Shown: positions 1 to 11,900 of the stretch, in pieces
Layout of the letters: every line of letters starts with the position of its first letter
How positions within the stretch are numbered: the stretch's first letter is position 1
NCBI GenBank assembly: GCA_928212115.1
Contig: CAKMRJ010001112.1
Coordinates: 405,031,937-405,095,936 of the forward strand
Origin: Lactuca virosa
Lineage: Eukaryota; Streptophyta; Magnoliopsida; Asterales; Asteraceae
Direction: 5' to 3'
DNA: 64,000 bases
Position numbers and translations under genes: made by a program
Notes under the pieces: generated by a model
What the model saw: the letters and a program-made list of their open reading frames with translations, nothing else
Told to the model about the DNA's origin: nothing
The model's database searches: none

Positions 1-807
1 CCACCTATGCGAAATTTCTCGGTTTTCGCGCCAAAACTTCTAAAATCCATACTTTCGCATACGAGCTCCGTTTTGACGTTCTTTATATGCACCGTAGGTA
101 ACATTACGCTCTACACCCTTCGTTTAGACTTTGTCGGCTAATTTTGACTTTAACTTTTTATTATTATTTTTAACAGACCGGGACAGGAAATCCGTTAAAA
201 ATTCATAACTTCTTCATCCGACGTCCGTTTTGTCAGACTTTTACCGTTGAGCTACTATGACGAGAGCTTTGATTCTCGTTTAGGTCGTGTCGGCTAAAAA
301 TCACTCGATCTAAAATTCGAGTTTTTAGGTGTCTACTGCTAAGCTGAAACTTCGAAAAATCATAACTTCCTCATACGAAGTCAGATTTGGGCGTTCTTTT
401 TATACTTATTCTCGGTTTAACGAACTCTACGAGTTTCGTTTAGATCACTAAGGCCAAAAAGTAGTTTATCGAAAACTCACTTTTTACGACATTCGGCCCC
501 GTGCGGTTTGTCGCGAAACTTCGACAGGTCATAACTTCTTCGTTATAACTCGGATTTCGGCATTCTTTATATATCCGTAATCCTTGTCACCCCCACTACA
601 AGTTTATAATAGATATCGGATTTATCTATATTTAATTTTGACGCTCATTTTTAGTCTTAATAATTAAACCCTAATAATTAAGCATAAAACACATATAAAC
701 AACATAATATTCACATAATTCCTTTTCATTTCTCAAAATGAGTCACAAAGGTTAACCTAGACTATCATGTCAATATTAATGCCTAGCCTAGAAACTCGGG
801 CATTACA
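1..807 (-). repeat. Gypsy 1 3' LTR, partial
   Basis: Matches 4849-5662 of the other LTR and ends in the same ...GGGCATTACA. It shows many single-base gaps relative to the 5' LTR in the first 300 bases, for example CACCGTAGG against CACGCGTAGG. Confidence 0.9.
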
Positions 808-822
808 ATTCTTTCCCCCTTA
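808..822 (-). other. Gypsy 1 polypurine tract
   Basis: On the minus strand this reads TAAGGGGGAAAGAAT and directly abuts the 3' LTR, the expected place for the plus-strand primer of reverse transcription. Confidence 0.8.
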
Positions 823-1806
823 GAATGATTCCGTCCCCGGAATCACACATCAGGAAACAAATACGGGTAGCGACTCATCATGTCACTCTCCGTTTTTCCC
901 CTGGTGAGATTTGGCCCATTCGTATGTTTCCAACGCACAAGCACTAAATCGACATCTGGCGTCACAACTTTTAGTCTTATGGTCAACGATTGCCTCAGGT
1001 TCTTTCAATTAACCTCTTGTTTTCATCCACCCTTAATTCGGAAATGGGAATTATGTCGGGCACATCTCCCGTGGACTTCTCGAATAACACACATAACAGG
1101 TGTTTGTTCTGACTCCCTCCAGTTCTTCCGGTAATTCTAGCTTGTAGCTTGATTCCCGATCCTTTGAAGAACTTTAAATGGTCCAATAAATCATGGACTC
1201 AACTTTCCCCTTCTACCAAATCTTATAAGTCCCTTCCATGGCGAGACTTTAAGTAAAACCGAATCTCCAACTTCGAATGATATCGGTTGTCTTTTCTTGT
1301 CAGCATAGCTCTTTTGACGATCTTGAGCTGCTAACATCCTTTACTTCAATTCGGCTTAAGTCAATTACTACATCGAACTTGGTTCTCTGAACCACGTAAC
1401 AAACTCATCGAAGTCGGACTCAATTTGATATGACCTCGGGTCGGAATAACAATCATCTTCTTAGTCATTACCGAAACGAAGGTAATAAAGTACTCGAACA
1501 ATAACGGAATCAATTTCTAGCTTCTTGGTAACCTTGTGTCTTTCCTTGATCCAAGTACGAGTCCTGTGCTTCCGGTAATATAGGCCTCTACTACCATTCA
1601 CACCTACTCATACTCGTCCCAAGTATTGTCTCGCAGTTCTCCAATTCACCATACAATAATTTCACATAGTCATTCAATTTATCAGATGACAAAACCAGGG
1701 TTTATATTATTTCTTGAAATAATTACACAGAGGTTCAAATTTACCCTATACTACGCCTCTAATAGGCTCATACACCATGAGTTTTAACTGCATTACTACT
1801 TATGTC
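823..1806 (-). pseudogene. Gypsy 1 interior without pol; trace of integrase C-terminus
   Basis: No long reading frame. On the minus strand around 1190-1330 a short stretch can be read as the end of a gypsy integrase (residues like DRQKSYADKKR and FEVGDSVLLK), broken by frameshifts. The rest (about 1370-1800) has no recognisable protein but aligns with 38800-39240 in gypsy 2, including the shared string around 'gtcggaataacaatcatctt'. It is therefore a family-specific noncoding segment that replaces protease, RT and most of integrase. Confidence 0.6.
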
Positions 1807-3038
1807 TTAGTTTTGGGAATATAAGGTCCTTACTCCTGATCCCCTTATATTTCCATCTGCTTCATTAAGGATCATTTGGAATCCTTTGGTTTTGGCGGTG
1901 TTGTTTTTCTTTGGGCAGTCTCTAGAAATATGCCCTTCTTTGTTACATTCGTAGCACACCTTTTTGTTAGATGCGCATTTGTTGGCGTAATGCCCTGTCT
2001 TCCCACATTTGTAGCAAGTCATCTCCTCGCTACACTTCCCGAAGTGTTTCTTTTTACACTCTCACACCCACTTAGCTTCATCTCTTCCTCCAGATTTGAG
2101 AGAATTTGCTTTCTTTGATGATCCTTGAAGATCCCTCATGCTTCCTTTTCTCTCCAAATTCAGCTCTCTCCAAACCTTTCTCTCTTATCTGAGTCTCAAC
2201 ATTCTTAGCAGCACAGATGGCGGCTTTCAGAGTGATTGCTTGTTTGACTATCGGACCAAAGTCCGCTGGTAAACCGTGGGCAAACTTGTTGACCTGGAGG
2301 AGTTCAGTTGGAATTAGATAGGGAATAAGCTTCATCTTTTTCTGTAAAACTAGTAGTAGCGTACTCGATGACGCTCATTCTTCCCTTCTTCAGATTCTGG
2401 AACTCATTGTTGATTTCCAGAAGATCCTGCTCAGAGCAGTATTGCATTTTCAGTTGCACCATGAACTCTTCCCACGAAATCTTGCTAGCTTCCCCCTTGG
2501 GCATCGAATCAGCTAGTAACTTCCACCAGCTCAACACACCAGATTTCAACAGAGGAATTGCAAGTGCGGTCCTTTGTTTGTTGCTGCACTCACATCTTTC
2601 AAACATCGTCTCTATTTTGGAGGTCCAATTCATGACTTCCACCGGTGTCGGACTCCCAGATAGACATGGTGGTTTAGATGCCATGGAATCTTTGTATTTG
2701 CACCCGCGTCCATCAACTCCTCCATCCTGGTTGTTTTGTCTAACTATCGGTGGGTTGGCTTGACCAAGAGTCCCACTGTAGTTCCCTCCTACTGATTGCC
2801 CTTCATTCAATACGGGCTGTTCAACAGGTATCGTAGTTTCTTCCCTATTCTGTTGTAGTAATCGCCTGGTCTCCTCCATTTGGCGATCTAACATTATCTG
2901 CATCATTTCTTGTACCCCAGCCATCGTCATTGGCTCAGGTGCAGCTCCTACAACAGGTACTTGCTCAACTACTTGAGGTTGAGGCTGTTGATCCCTGTTT
3001 CCGTTTGCATTTGCAACTCCACTACGAGTTCTTGCCAT
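1807..3038 (-). pseudogene. Gypsy 1 gag, frameshifted
   Basis: The first frame (2304-3038) starts MARTRSGVANANGN and contains a Retrotrans_gag-like core with the WW-containing motif (SWWKLL, around residues 170-175). A shifted frame (2078-2335) carries the C-terminal half of the core. A third (1807-2022) has two CCHC zinc knuckles, CYKCGKTGHYANKC and CYECNKEGHISRDC. Gag normally coats the RNA and forms the particle; here at least two frameshifts break it. Similarity to the gag of gypsy 2 (39261-41012) supports the reading. After the knuckles the frame runs out without reaching an aspartic protease. Confidence 0.85.
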
Positions 3039-3391
3039 TCCAATCTATATACCGAATAAGGCGAATTTAGGTCTTTACCCTCGATAGGTATTTAAATTCC
3101 CTTATCACTCCGAAACGTTTACATGTTAGTTCTAATATCGTAATCGTACGCTTAGAATCCTACACACATAAGGTTTCCAGATCCGGTCGGCAACAGACCA
3201 TAGATCCGAACAAATAATGGCATATATGGCAAACATATAGCATTTAGCACATAAAAACATTTTAGGCATCTTTCCTAAAATAAACTAGTGCTCGTGTCTA
3301 AAATATGGTAGACACTCATCTCACAATCATCACTTAGCATTCTAAGTTTAAGTCTAGAAATTCTACAATTTCTTAGTTCGCTTAAACTAAT

Positions 3392-3403
3392 GCTCTGATA
3401 CCA
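3392..3403 (-). other. Gypsy 1 primer binding site (tRNA-iMet type)
   Basis: Minus strand TGGTATCAGAGC, two bases inside the 5' LTR, complementary to the 3' end of initiator methionine tRNA. Confidence 0.85.
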
Positions 3404-3702
3404 ACTGTGACATCCCCTAATTTCTCGGCCAGAAAAGACCGATTTCGTTTATGCTTTTTAAAATAAAATCAGAGTAATCCTTTAAAAGGTGTTGCGGATT
3501 TGCTCCCATAAAAACATGATAATTATATTATCAAATCATTTCTGAAGAAATGTATTTTATTCACTTAAACCATTGGGATGTCATCGTCAATACAGAAACA
3601 TAAGCATAAACAGAACTTACACTAGTGATCTACATCTGTTTTAATCTCTCAGTGTAAAGCAACTTCGTATCAATACCTGTGATACAAACAAACTGAGTGG
3701 GT

Positions 3703-3718
3703 CAGGCTTGGGAGCCTG
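3703..3718 (-). other. Stem-loop near inner end of gypsy 1 LTR
   Basis: CAGGCT-TGGG-AGCCTG, a perfect 6-bp stem. The same position in gypsy 2 (41689-41704) has CAGGTT-GGGA-AACCTG, so one base pair has changed on both sides. It lies about 300 bases from the inner LTR end and may belong to the RNA 3' end or leader. Confidence 0.6.
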
Positions 3719-3912
3719 GTGAGCATATAGGGTTTTCAACCCACAATAAAATAATTTATTATGCTTAAACATCAAACAATCAACCCAATTACCCAATCCC
3801 CATTATCTTATTTATTTCTTAAGGATTTACCCTAAGAATCAAATCTCACTCATTCCTAAGGATTCATCCTAAGGAATAGGCACGAAGTCCATCGCTGCCA
3901 AGGTTCATACAA

Positions 3913-4060
3913 CAAACACTACATCACATAGTCGCCAGGGTTTATACAATAGGCACTACGTCTCATAGTCGCCAAGGTTTATACAATAGGCACTACGTCT
4001 CATAGTCGCCAAGGTTTATACAATAGGCACTACGTCTCATAGTTGCCATGGTTTACTCAA
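3913..4060. repeat. 37-bp tandem repeat in gypsy 1 LTR
   Basis: About four copies of a 37-base unit beginning TAGTCGCCAAGGTTTATACA; the middle copies are identical and the outer ones degenerate. Confidence 0.85.
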
Positions 4061-4540
4061 TAGACCTCTCATAATTTTACCACACACCAACTATCTACCC
4101 ATGTTTTACCCAACATATTTGTAGATAAAAATACATATACAGTTAAAACTTGTATAAAACATCAATTCAACAGTCACCTCAATTAAACAATTAATATAAT
4201 TACACGTAGCACGTATTTTATATAAAATACTTCATATCTAGGTGTAAGATGAAGGTGACTATACACTCACTTAATTTGATGATAATCGGGCAGCAATTTG
4301 TTTCCGAAAACGTTCGTTTCTAATAAAACCGGGAGTTTTATTGAGAAACCGGGCTCTGCGAAAGGTCGGGCTTCAAAACCGAAAAGATAAATTTTCCGGG
4401 CTTCTCGGGCACTTCGTGGCGTATTCTGGGGGTTATAATCGATACCGGGGCTTCGGGGGATGTTAAGATGAAGAAAATATGGAAAAAATGGGTTTTTAAA
4501 AGCGGCAAAACTCCCAAACTACCCGAGAAGGCTCGCAAGC

Positions 4541-4553
4541 CCTCTATTTATAG
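4541..4553 (-). promoter_or_regulatory. TATA box of gypsy 1 LTR, with upstream inverted repeats
   Basis: Minus strand CCTATAAATAGAGG region. Immediately upstream on that strand (4590-4680) the sequence is CpG-rich with paired arms CTCGCAC (4633-4639) and GTGCGAG (4651-4657). This is the likely U3 promoter. Confidence 0.6.
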
Positions 4554-5662
4554 GGGGGTCCGAAGGTCGGATTAGAAGAGGAGTCATCAGGTGAGGGTGC
4601 GTGGCAGCTGTTGGGCGAGGGTGCGCAAGTGGCTCGCACATGGGTTGCGCGTGCGAGGGGCTCGCTGTCGCCTCCTGATTGGACCGCGGTCTAGTCCGAG
4701 GCTTCGGATGTGGCTCCTCCTGCGAAGGATTCGAACACGTAATGAGGGCACGCGTCGGACAGGCATTGGACCGCTTCAGCAGCTCGGATGACTCAGCCTC
4801 ATTTCGGACACGTGGCATGCTCTAAGCGAAGGTGACGTGGCCGAAGCCACCTATGCGAAATTTCTCGGTTTTCGCGCCAAAACTTCTAAAATCCATAACT
4901 TTCGCATACGAGCTCCGTTTTTGACGTTCTTTATATGCACGCGTAGGTAACATTACGATCTACAACTTTTGTTTAGACTTCGTCGGCTAATTTTGACTTT
5001 AATTTTTATATTATTATTTTTAACAGACCGGGAGAGGAAATCCATGAAAAATTCATAACTTCTTCATCCGACGTCCGTTTTCGTCAGACTTTTTACCGTT
5101 GAGCTACTAATGACGAGACCTTCGATTCTCGTTTAGGTCGTGTCGGCTAAAAATCACTCGATCTAAAATTCGAGTTTTAGCTGTCTACTGCTAAGCTGAA
5201 ACTTCGAAAAAATCATAACTTCCTCATACGAAGTCAGATTGGGCGTTCTTTTTACTTACTACTCTCGGTTAACGAACTCTACGAGTTTCGTTTAGATCAC
5301 TAAGGCCAAAAAGTAGTTTATCAAAAACTCACTTTTTACGACATTCGGCCCCGTGCCGGTTTGTCGCGAAACTTCGACAGGTCATAACTTCTTCGTTATA
5401 ACTCGGATTTCGGCATTCTTTATATATCCGTAATCCTTGTGACTCCCACTACAAGTTTATTAATAGATATAGGATTTATCTAATATTTAATTTTGACGCT
5501 CATTTTTAGTCTTAATTAATAAAACCCTAATAATTAAGCATAAAACACATAAAACACATAATATTCACATAATTCCTTTTCATTTCTCCAAAATAAGTCA
5601 CAAAGGTTAACCTAGACTATCATGTCAATATTAATGCCTACCCTAGAAACACGGGCATTACA

Positions 5663-5969
5663 GCTCTCGGAAGAGATGAGTAATCCAAATGAGTTATAAA
5701 GTTGTGTTCGCCATAGCCCTATATTCTGATTCATAACTAAAACGAGACACAATAGGTTGTTTCTTAGCACTCCAGGAGACAATATTACCACCAAGGAATA
5801 TAGAATAACCACATGTTATGCATCATGTCTCGATACAACATGCACAGTAATCATCCGAGAAGGAAACTAGAGGAATAATGGAAGATCTTTAGTAATGAGG
5901 ACTAAAGGATAAGGTTCCTTTCACATATCGAAGAATATGCTTGACTGCCTGGAAATTAGTTGTTGTAGG
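5663..5969 (-). pseudogene. Copia A RNase H fragment
   Basis: On the minus strand residues such as GGNIVSWSAKKQP and SYESEYRAMANT identify the C-terminal RNase H domain of a copia polyprotein, which removes RNA from the RNA/DNA hybrid. The fragment has internal stops. It is cut by gypsy 1 on one side and by element G on the other (TSD copy GTAGG at 5965-5969). Confidence 0.75.
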
Positions 5970-6833
5970 TGTTGGATTAGGTGTCTAAGCCCATAACTAT
6001 AATTGGTATGTACTTGAATTGATAGCAGCACAGTCCTTTTGGGTTGCCCTCAAACCTAGCAACTGGACAAGGAAATTATGAAAGGAGAGATATTAAATTA
6101 TAAGATTAATAAATTAACATAAATGATTTATTAATATGTTAAAAGATTAATATATTAATTAGAAATCATTATCTTTAATTAATAGTTAGCCAGAAATTAA
6201 TCAGAATTAATTTTGGGGTTAAAAGTATTAATTATAAAGTGCAGGGACTAGTTTGCAATTATCAGATAGTTGAGTGGAAGGCTCCAGAACCTCCTTGGAA
6301 GGAGGTGGACGAAATCTATAGGGGAAACCCTAAGGATTTCGTCCAAGGGGCTTTGGATAAGGCCTTTGGATTAGCTTATGCCCCAAGCAAAGGAGTATTA
6401 GGGTTTTCCCTAAACCCTAGATCCCTCAGCTATATAAGGAGCCTCCCAGCTCCTAAATTCGGCCACTCCTTCATTGGTGAAACCCTAGGGCCGAAAGTTG
6501 CATACTCCCTCTCTCTCTCTCCTTCTAATTTCCTTCTTGCTAGCTCTTGGGTGTGATTCCATTAGAGGCATTACATTTGTGGTGCTAAGCTTCCAAGAAG
6601 ATCAAGATCAAGATCAAGATCAAGAGGATTGTCAATTGTTTGCTATAACAATTGAAAGGTATGTAACTCTTAAACTCTAGTTTGTTAATTTCGAAATTAG
6701 CCTCTCTCCTCTAGGGTTCTTGTTTTGCAATTCAAAGTTATATGTTCAATAGTTAAAACATAGATCCAAAGTAGGTTGCATGTCAACTTAGGAATTGTTT
6801 TTTTAGTTTATTTGTTTCACCTAAAACCCATCA
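5970..6833 (+). repeat. Element G left LTR
   Basis: 864 bp. Contains an inverted repeat GGACGAAATC/GATTTCGTCC (6307-6316, 6335-6344), a TATA box (TATATAAGG, about 6431-6439), a CT-rich stretch and four GATCAA units (6600-6623; three in the right LTR). Confidence 0.93.
6431..6439 (+). promoter_or_regulatory. TATA box in element G LTR
   Basis: TATATAAGG, repeated in the right LTR near 13115. An inverted repeat lies about 90 bases upstream. Confidence 0.6.
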
Positions 6834-8179
6834 GTGGTATTAGAGCCATTGTTTGTTTTAAATTGAATTGCTATAATAGTTGAATTGCAAATTAGGGTTT
6901 ATAGCCATTAAACCCTAAAGGCCAAAATTTTTGTTTTTAGGGTTTTTGGTTCAAAGGGTTTTTTCGAAAAAACCTAGCCTCCATGAACCCTAATCGAAAT
7001 TAGGGTTAGGGTTTTGGAAAACCCTAGCCTCCTCCCTTAAATTTCGAAATTTGCTTGTTATTTTAGGGTTTTATCTTATTTTGGATAATTATTACTTGAT
7101 TGGATAATTATTGCCTAATTGGATAATTGAGAAAAATAAGGAAATTATCCTTTACCCTAATTTTCGAAATCTAGAGGGATAAGGATTAGGATTAAATTAA
7201 TTGTTTAATTTGATTAGATAATCCTTAGAAGATTTAATAGATTAATTAGAAGTTAATTATTAGATAATTATTAAATCTAGTTATTTGGTTTATTTTAAAT
7301 TTAAATTAATAGTTTAATTTTTCGAAATTTATATATAAACCTTAAAGTTTTAAAAAGTTTAAAACACACCTTATATATGTATTATAATTAAAAGTTTAAT
7401 ATTATATATGTATAAGAATATGGTCAGTCAAATCGCTAGTATGCCTCATTCACGAAGCTAGTCTATAAGGGGGGTATAAGGAAACTGCCTATAATATGGT
7501 AGTTGAATGGGTGTCCACTCTCACCCACCACTTCCTTGATTAGTGGAGGGTCGTTAGCAGAACGGGTTTGATAGGACAACTACATCTCATTAAAAGTATA
7601 ATGTTATTAAAGAAAGTACTAGAACATTATTTTACAAAATCCCAACTCTAGTTACTTTAGGAAAAATGTGAAAAGTATGCTAATCCATGAAATTGCACAT
7701 TATGCTTTATTGGTCGTTAGTGGAGCGTGTGTGGTTAACCAGCACAGTAAAAGGCACCAATAAAGAGTAGTAATGGGTATCTCATAATTGTCATTTTCAT
7801 GGAGCGTGTGTGGTTTACCAGCACATCAATAGTTAATGATAAAGACAATGAGGTTACCAAGCACATTTGCATGGTTATTCACATCTTGTTTGTGATCCTC
7901 GGCATCCCAGTCATAAATAGAAGAGCATAATCTGAGATTAAAACATGCCATTGAATATTTTCAATGTATCTCAAAAGAATTAGGAATTTCACTTTGTTTA
8001 TTTCGTCTAATGGTGGAATTGGTGAATCGTCATTCACCTACCTTTATGAAATTTACACTTGGATCTCGGCATCCCATTTCTAAGTTGTGAATCTTCATAG
8101 TTGGATCCTAGCCTTAATATCTCTTTTGGGTGTTTTATTAAGGATTCAATCGACTAACTTGATTTCTCCCGTTTTGTAG
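6659..8179 (+). other. Predicted leader intron of element G
   Basis: AAAG|GTATGTAAC at 6659 inside the LTR is a good 5' splice site, and TTTTGTAG at 8172-8179 is a good 3' splice site that ends exactly at the gag ATG. The stretch is AT-rich, with repeated TAATTGGATAATT-type words and no reading frame. Splicing would bring the start codon close to the cap. This is an inference from splice-site consensus only. Confidence 0.5.
6835..6847 (+). other. Element G primer binding site
   Basis: TGGTATTAGAGCC, one base after the LTR; it matches the tRNA-iMet complement TGGTATCAGAGC except for one C to T change. Confidence 0.75.
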
Positions 8180-8983
8180 ATGTCTGAATCTAACCATGGT
8201 CTTCCCAAATCCAAAGGAAAAGGTATTCCTGCTCAAAGTGAAAGTCTGTTCCACAATGAAGGTGAAAGATCAATCCCTGTCATGTGGACTAGCTTGATTT
8301 CACTTCCTCCACCTCCTCCTGTTGTTCTCCCAAACCCACAAGACCGAAGGATTGAAAAGTTCAATATCACTAAAGCCCTATTGGCAATGAAACATGAAGA
8401 TGGTAAACCCGTGTGTGCTCACGTCCTAGGGATGAAATCACACATCGATAGGTTGATAATGTTGGGTGCGACCTTTCCCAAGAAGCTGGCTGCGGACTGG
8501 GTTCTTCAGTCACTCCCTGAATCATATAATAAGTTCAAAAGAGAGTTTTATATGATGGATCTTGACGCAACCCTCATTTACCTAACTTACATGCTTATTG
8601 CTGCTGAATCAGAAATGATTTGGCAAAGCAATGGATCATATTTGTTTGGTGAATCAACCAACCATGCTTTCAAGGACATTCCAGGAGAACCCACCTATTT
8701 CTGCTGCCAAGAGAAGGGGCGTTGGATACAAATCTGCCCTGAGAACCTGAAGAGTCCAAGAGATGGGAGAGTCAAGGAGTATGGCTCTGCTTCAGGTAAA
8801 ATCCACTATCTAACTCCATTAAGTTCCTATTCATTGATTCTTAATACATAATGTGATAAGATTACATTTGAATGTTTTGCAGGATCAGAGAAAAGAGAGG
8901 AAGGAAGCTTGATGGAAGAGCAAAATGAGTCTGATCACGAAGAAATGGATCACGATCGCATGGATTCGAAGATCAGATTTTGA
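8180..8983 (+). CDS. Gag-like protein of element G, two exons
   Basis: Starts MSESNHGLPK at 8180. Exon 1 is 8180-8795, the predicted intron is 8796-8882 (GTAAAATCC...TTTTGCAG, 87 bp), and exon 2 is 8883-8983, ending in TGA. Joined, the frame stays open for 238 codons. The middle (roughly residues 60-160: ITKALLAMKHEDGK, CAHVLGMKSHIDRL, LQSLPESYNKFKREF) resembles the copia gag UBN2 family. A zinc-knuckle region (YFCCQEKGRWIQIC) has lost its first Cys and its His. The tail encoded by exon 2 is acidic. Without splicing the frame stops at 8851. An intact gag in an element with no pol suggests it was kept while the element moved with another element's enzymes. Confidence 0.75.
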
Positions 8984-11900
8984 GCTTAGAAAGTTATGAT
9001 AGATTTGTTAGGAATATTTGATTACATAGTTTTTCAGTTGATTTTGCATTGTAAGGACATGTTTTCCGCTGCTTTTATGAATAAAATAAATTTTGGTTTG
9101 AATAATTTTATATATCCTTGCAATGAAATCATTATGAAAAATTGATGTTTGTGTATTACTACAATGAATGGATTTGATTCTTAATTATGTTATTTGTGGA
9201 AATGTCGAGAATTTGCCAAATAAGGGAAGATTCTCATCGCCCAAGTTTCAATTGGATAGAAACTTGGAATCATACAACTAGATTGCGTGATGAATGAGAA
9301 ACTTCATATTTGGAAATTAGACTAATTCTTTGGCAAAGTGTCAAGAGAAGGACTAGGAGATCGAGTACACTAGGTTGTGCGTTGATCAAGTCCACCACAA
9401 GAGTGATAAAGATATTCATCATGATTTACTAAAGTTTAGTAAATATGGTTATACTTATAAGATTAAGTATAATTCTGAGTTGATCGAAAGAGTTTCAATC
9501 AATAGCAGAACGAATAAGAAGAATCAAGTAGGCAGAAAGATAAAAGTTTCTCTATTCTAAGAAGAAGGGAGAGTACCTTTATTGTGTTTTATGATAGGTC
9601 TTAATGATTAAGAACTATTTCTCAATTGGTCCTCTAAGTGAGTCTTAGTGCATTTGCATGTCTAAGAAGAGGAATCGAGAATTATGGAAATAGTTAAATC
9701 AATAAGTCAATCATACTTCGTTCCAATATCAAGTCTTAAGAGTCATACTCCAAGATTGTGACTTGAGTGACACGTCTTTAGTAGGTTTATAACACTCAAC
9801 AAATGTGGAATTGGAAAAAGTCTTCTTATTCCTGCACATTTGAGATTAGTAAGTTGTGATGTCTTGGATAAGACAAAGATCAACTAGAACCAATTATGTG
9901 AAGTGATAGTCTTGATAAAAACTACACTAACTCTTGAATATTTTTTTTGTCAAGGAATGTTTCTTGACAAGAGAATCTTATATGTCAAGGAGTCAGTGGG
10001 AGTCTTAATGGTCTTGAAAGGTTTCAAGAACAAATCAAGAGTTAAACCTAGTTGATCATCACTAGCACACGACTTGAGGTTTAAAGCCTATCGTGGATGA
10101 CATACTCCTTTTCTGTGCCATTCCAATTGAATTAATTATGCATGTGAGTTCTATGAGTTCTCATGTGAATGCATAAAGACAAAGCACCTTGATCAATGGA
10201 AAGTACATTGATAAGTAAGGATGAGTTGCTAAACCACTTGGAAGACATGGTGGGCACTCGTGTTACCATGAGGCAAGAAATCGAGATTGAGCACGTTCGG
10301 TCCATATGAGTTTTGGATTTGTCGCAAACTTTGTTTTTGGCAAATTCACATGGATAGGAACACATACACCATAAAATCTAAGTGGCATAAGGTTTCCCTC
10401 TTTCATGAAAATGATTGTGAGGAAATGCTTTCACTAAGAGAGATTTTAAGAAGACAACAATTGTGAAAATTGTATTCTCAAATTCGATTATGTTTACGAC
10501 ATCCCTCTTCATAGTTCGAATTGTGAGATTTGGCAATTAGTCTGAACATTTGGGACTTAGTAACATAAGTTCTGAATTTGTCTAGACACACATATGAGCT
10601 TTCTAAGGCAAAGGTGTATGAGTTTAAGAAGCTTAGATAAAGGCTTATCAAAGCATTAGGTATTAGAAATATGAACTTAAGAAATTCAATAAGCATTGTT
10701 TTCTGGAAGTTAAAATTGTTTTCTGAATACATGTCAAAGCTAGTGGGAGCATAAGTGTTATGCTGGTAAGAAAATAATCATCATGTTAGTGGGAGCATGA
10801 TTATTATGGTAAGTATTGCAAGTTAGCAATATTAATTATAGAAAACAAAGATTCGCTTTGCAAAGTTGCAATGGTTGAAAAGTTGTTTTGCTATAATTAA
10901 GGGAGAGAATATTATACTTCGTTTCAAAATTCTAAAGCTTAGATCGAGAAACGTTAATAAATTTAGTCAAGGATACATAGTGCATTCTCAAAATTCGATT
11001 ATGATTACGACATCCCTCTTCATAGTTCGAATTGTGGGAACAGGGCACATAAAATATTATGGCAGAAGGATGATAAAGTATCACGTCTTTATGTGAGACA
11101 TTATGCATCGTGTCCAATACGCTTCGGGTTAGGATTGATTGCATATGCTGTAATATTTGACCATTCTAAAATTTTCCAAATGCCTAGGGCATTAAGAGGG
11201 AAAAAGGGACTAGAATCGGTTTTGACTAAAATAATTAAACAACTATCAAAGGACGATCTGAGGTTCACTGAGGATTTGTCGCTTGTGAGTAATTGGAAGT
11301 ATAGTACTGAATGGACTATATTGACATTATTATGAATAGATAAGATTCTATTAAGAATGAGTTGTTATATGGCAAATATGGAAATGTTTCCATTAATGGG
11401 AGTTGGATATTAAGAAATATGTCTAGATTAGAAACTTTTATGCGAGAAGGATGTTCAAAGGAATGTACTTTGAATGTGAGACTTCACGTCTATGGAATTG
11501 TCTTGTAACAATTTCCGATAGAATACCTTGTAATTTCATTAGTCGAGTCTTGGTAACTTTTGTGCTATGACATTATGAAAGAATCATTGCATAAAATGTT
11601 AGAATCTGACATATTCTAAAAGTGGTAAGAATTTGGTATTCTTATACTAATAATAAGGATTGGGGATTGTGAAATGAAAAGTTTTTCAATTGATCTATTT
11701 CACAAAGTATGGACCATAGGAAACCAAAGTGTGCATGCTTGGAGCATGGGACAATTGTGGTTATAATTCGAGTAATAAGTTGATTTTCTGAAACAGTAAG
11801 CAATGAATAATGAGTAATCAATATGGTGTTTAAAATAAAAGTGTTTTTATTTACGCTCAAAAGCTTTGGGGCCATATAGGATTAATATTATTATTGCATT

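Larger units (their letters stand above)
1..5662 (-). mobile_element. Gypsy 1: pol-less Ty3/gypsy LTR retrotransposon, outer end off the window
   Basis: Read on the minus strand: 5' LTR (3406-5662), primer site, gag remnants, a long noncoding stretch with a trace of integrase, polypurine tract, then a partial 3' LTR (1-807) that runs off the window. The two LTR copies align over about 807 bases. The internal region is only about 2.6 kb, so most of pol is missing. The element interrupts the RNase H region of copia A at 5662/5663. The target duplication cannot be tested because the far end is outside the window. Its noncoding interior resembles that of gypsy 2 (38381-39260), so both belong to one non-autonomous family. 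Confidence 0.88.
3406..5662 (-). repeat. Gypsy 1 5' LTR
   Basis: A 2257-bp LTR; on the minus strand it runs TGTAATGCCCG...GGGATGTCACA, with the TG...CA ends usual for LTRs. It carries a TATA box (4541-4553), CpG-rich inverted repeats upstream of it, a 37-bp tandem repeat (about 3913-4060) and a stem-loop (3703-3718). Small ORFs inside it are not credible genes. Confidence 0.9.
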
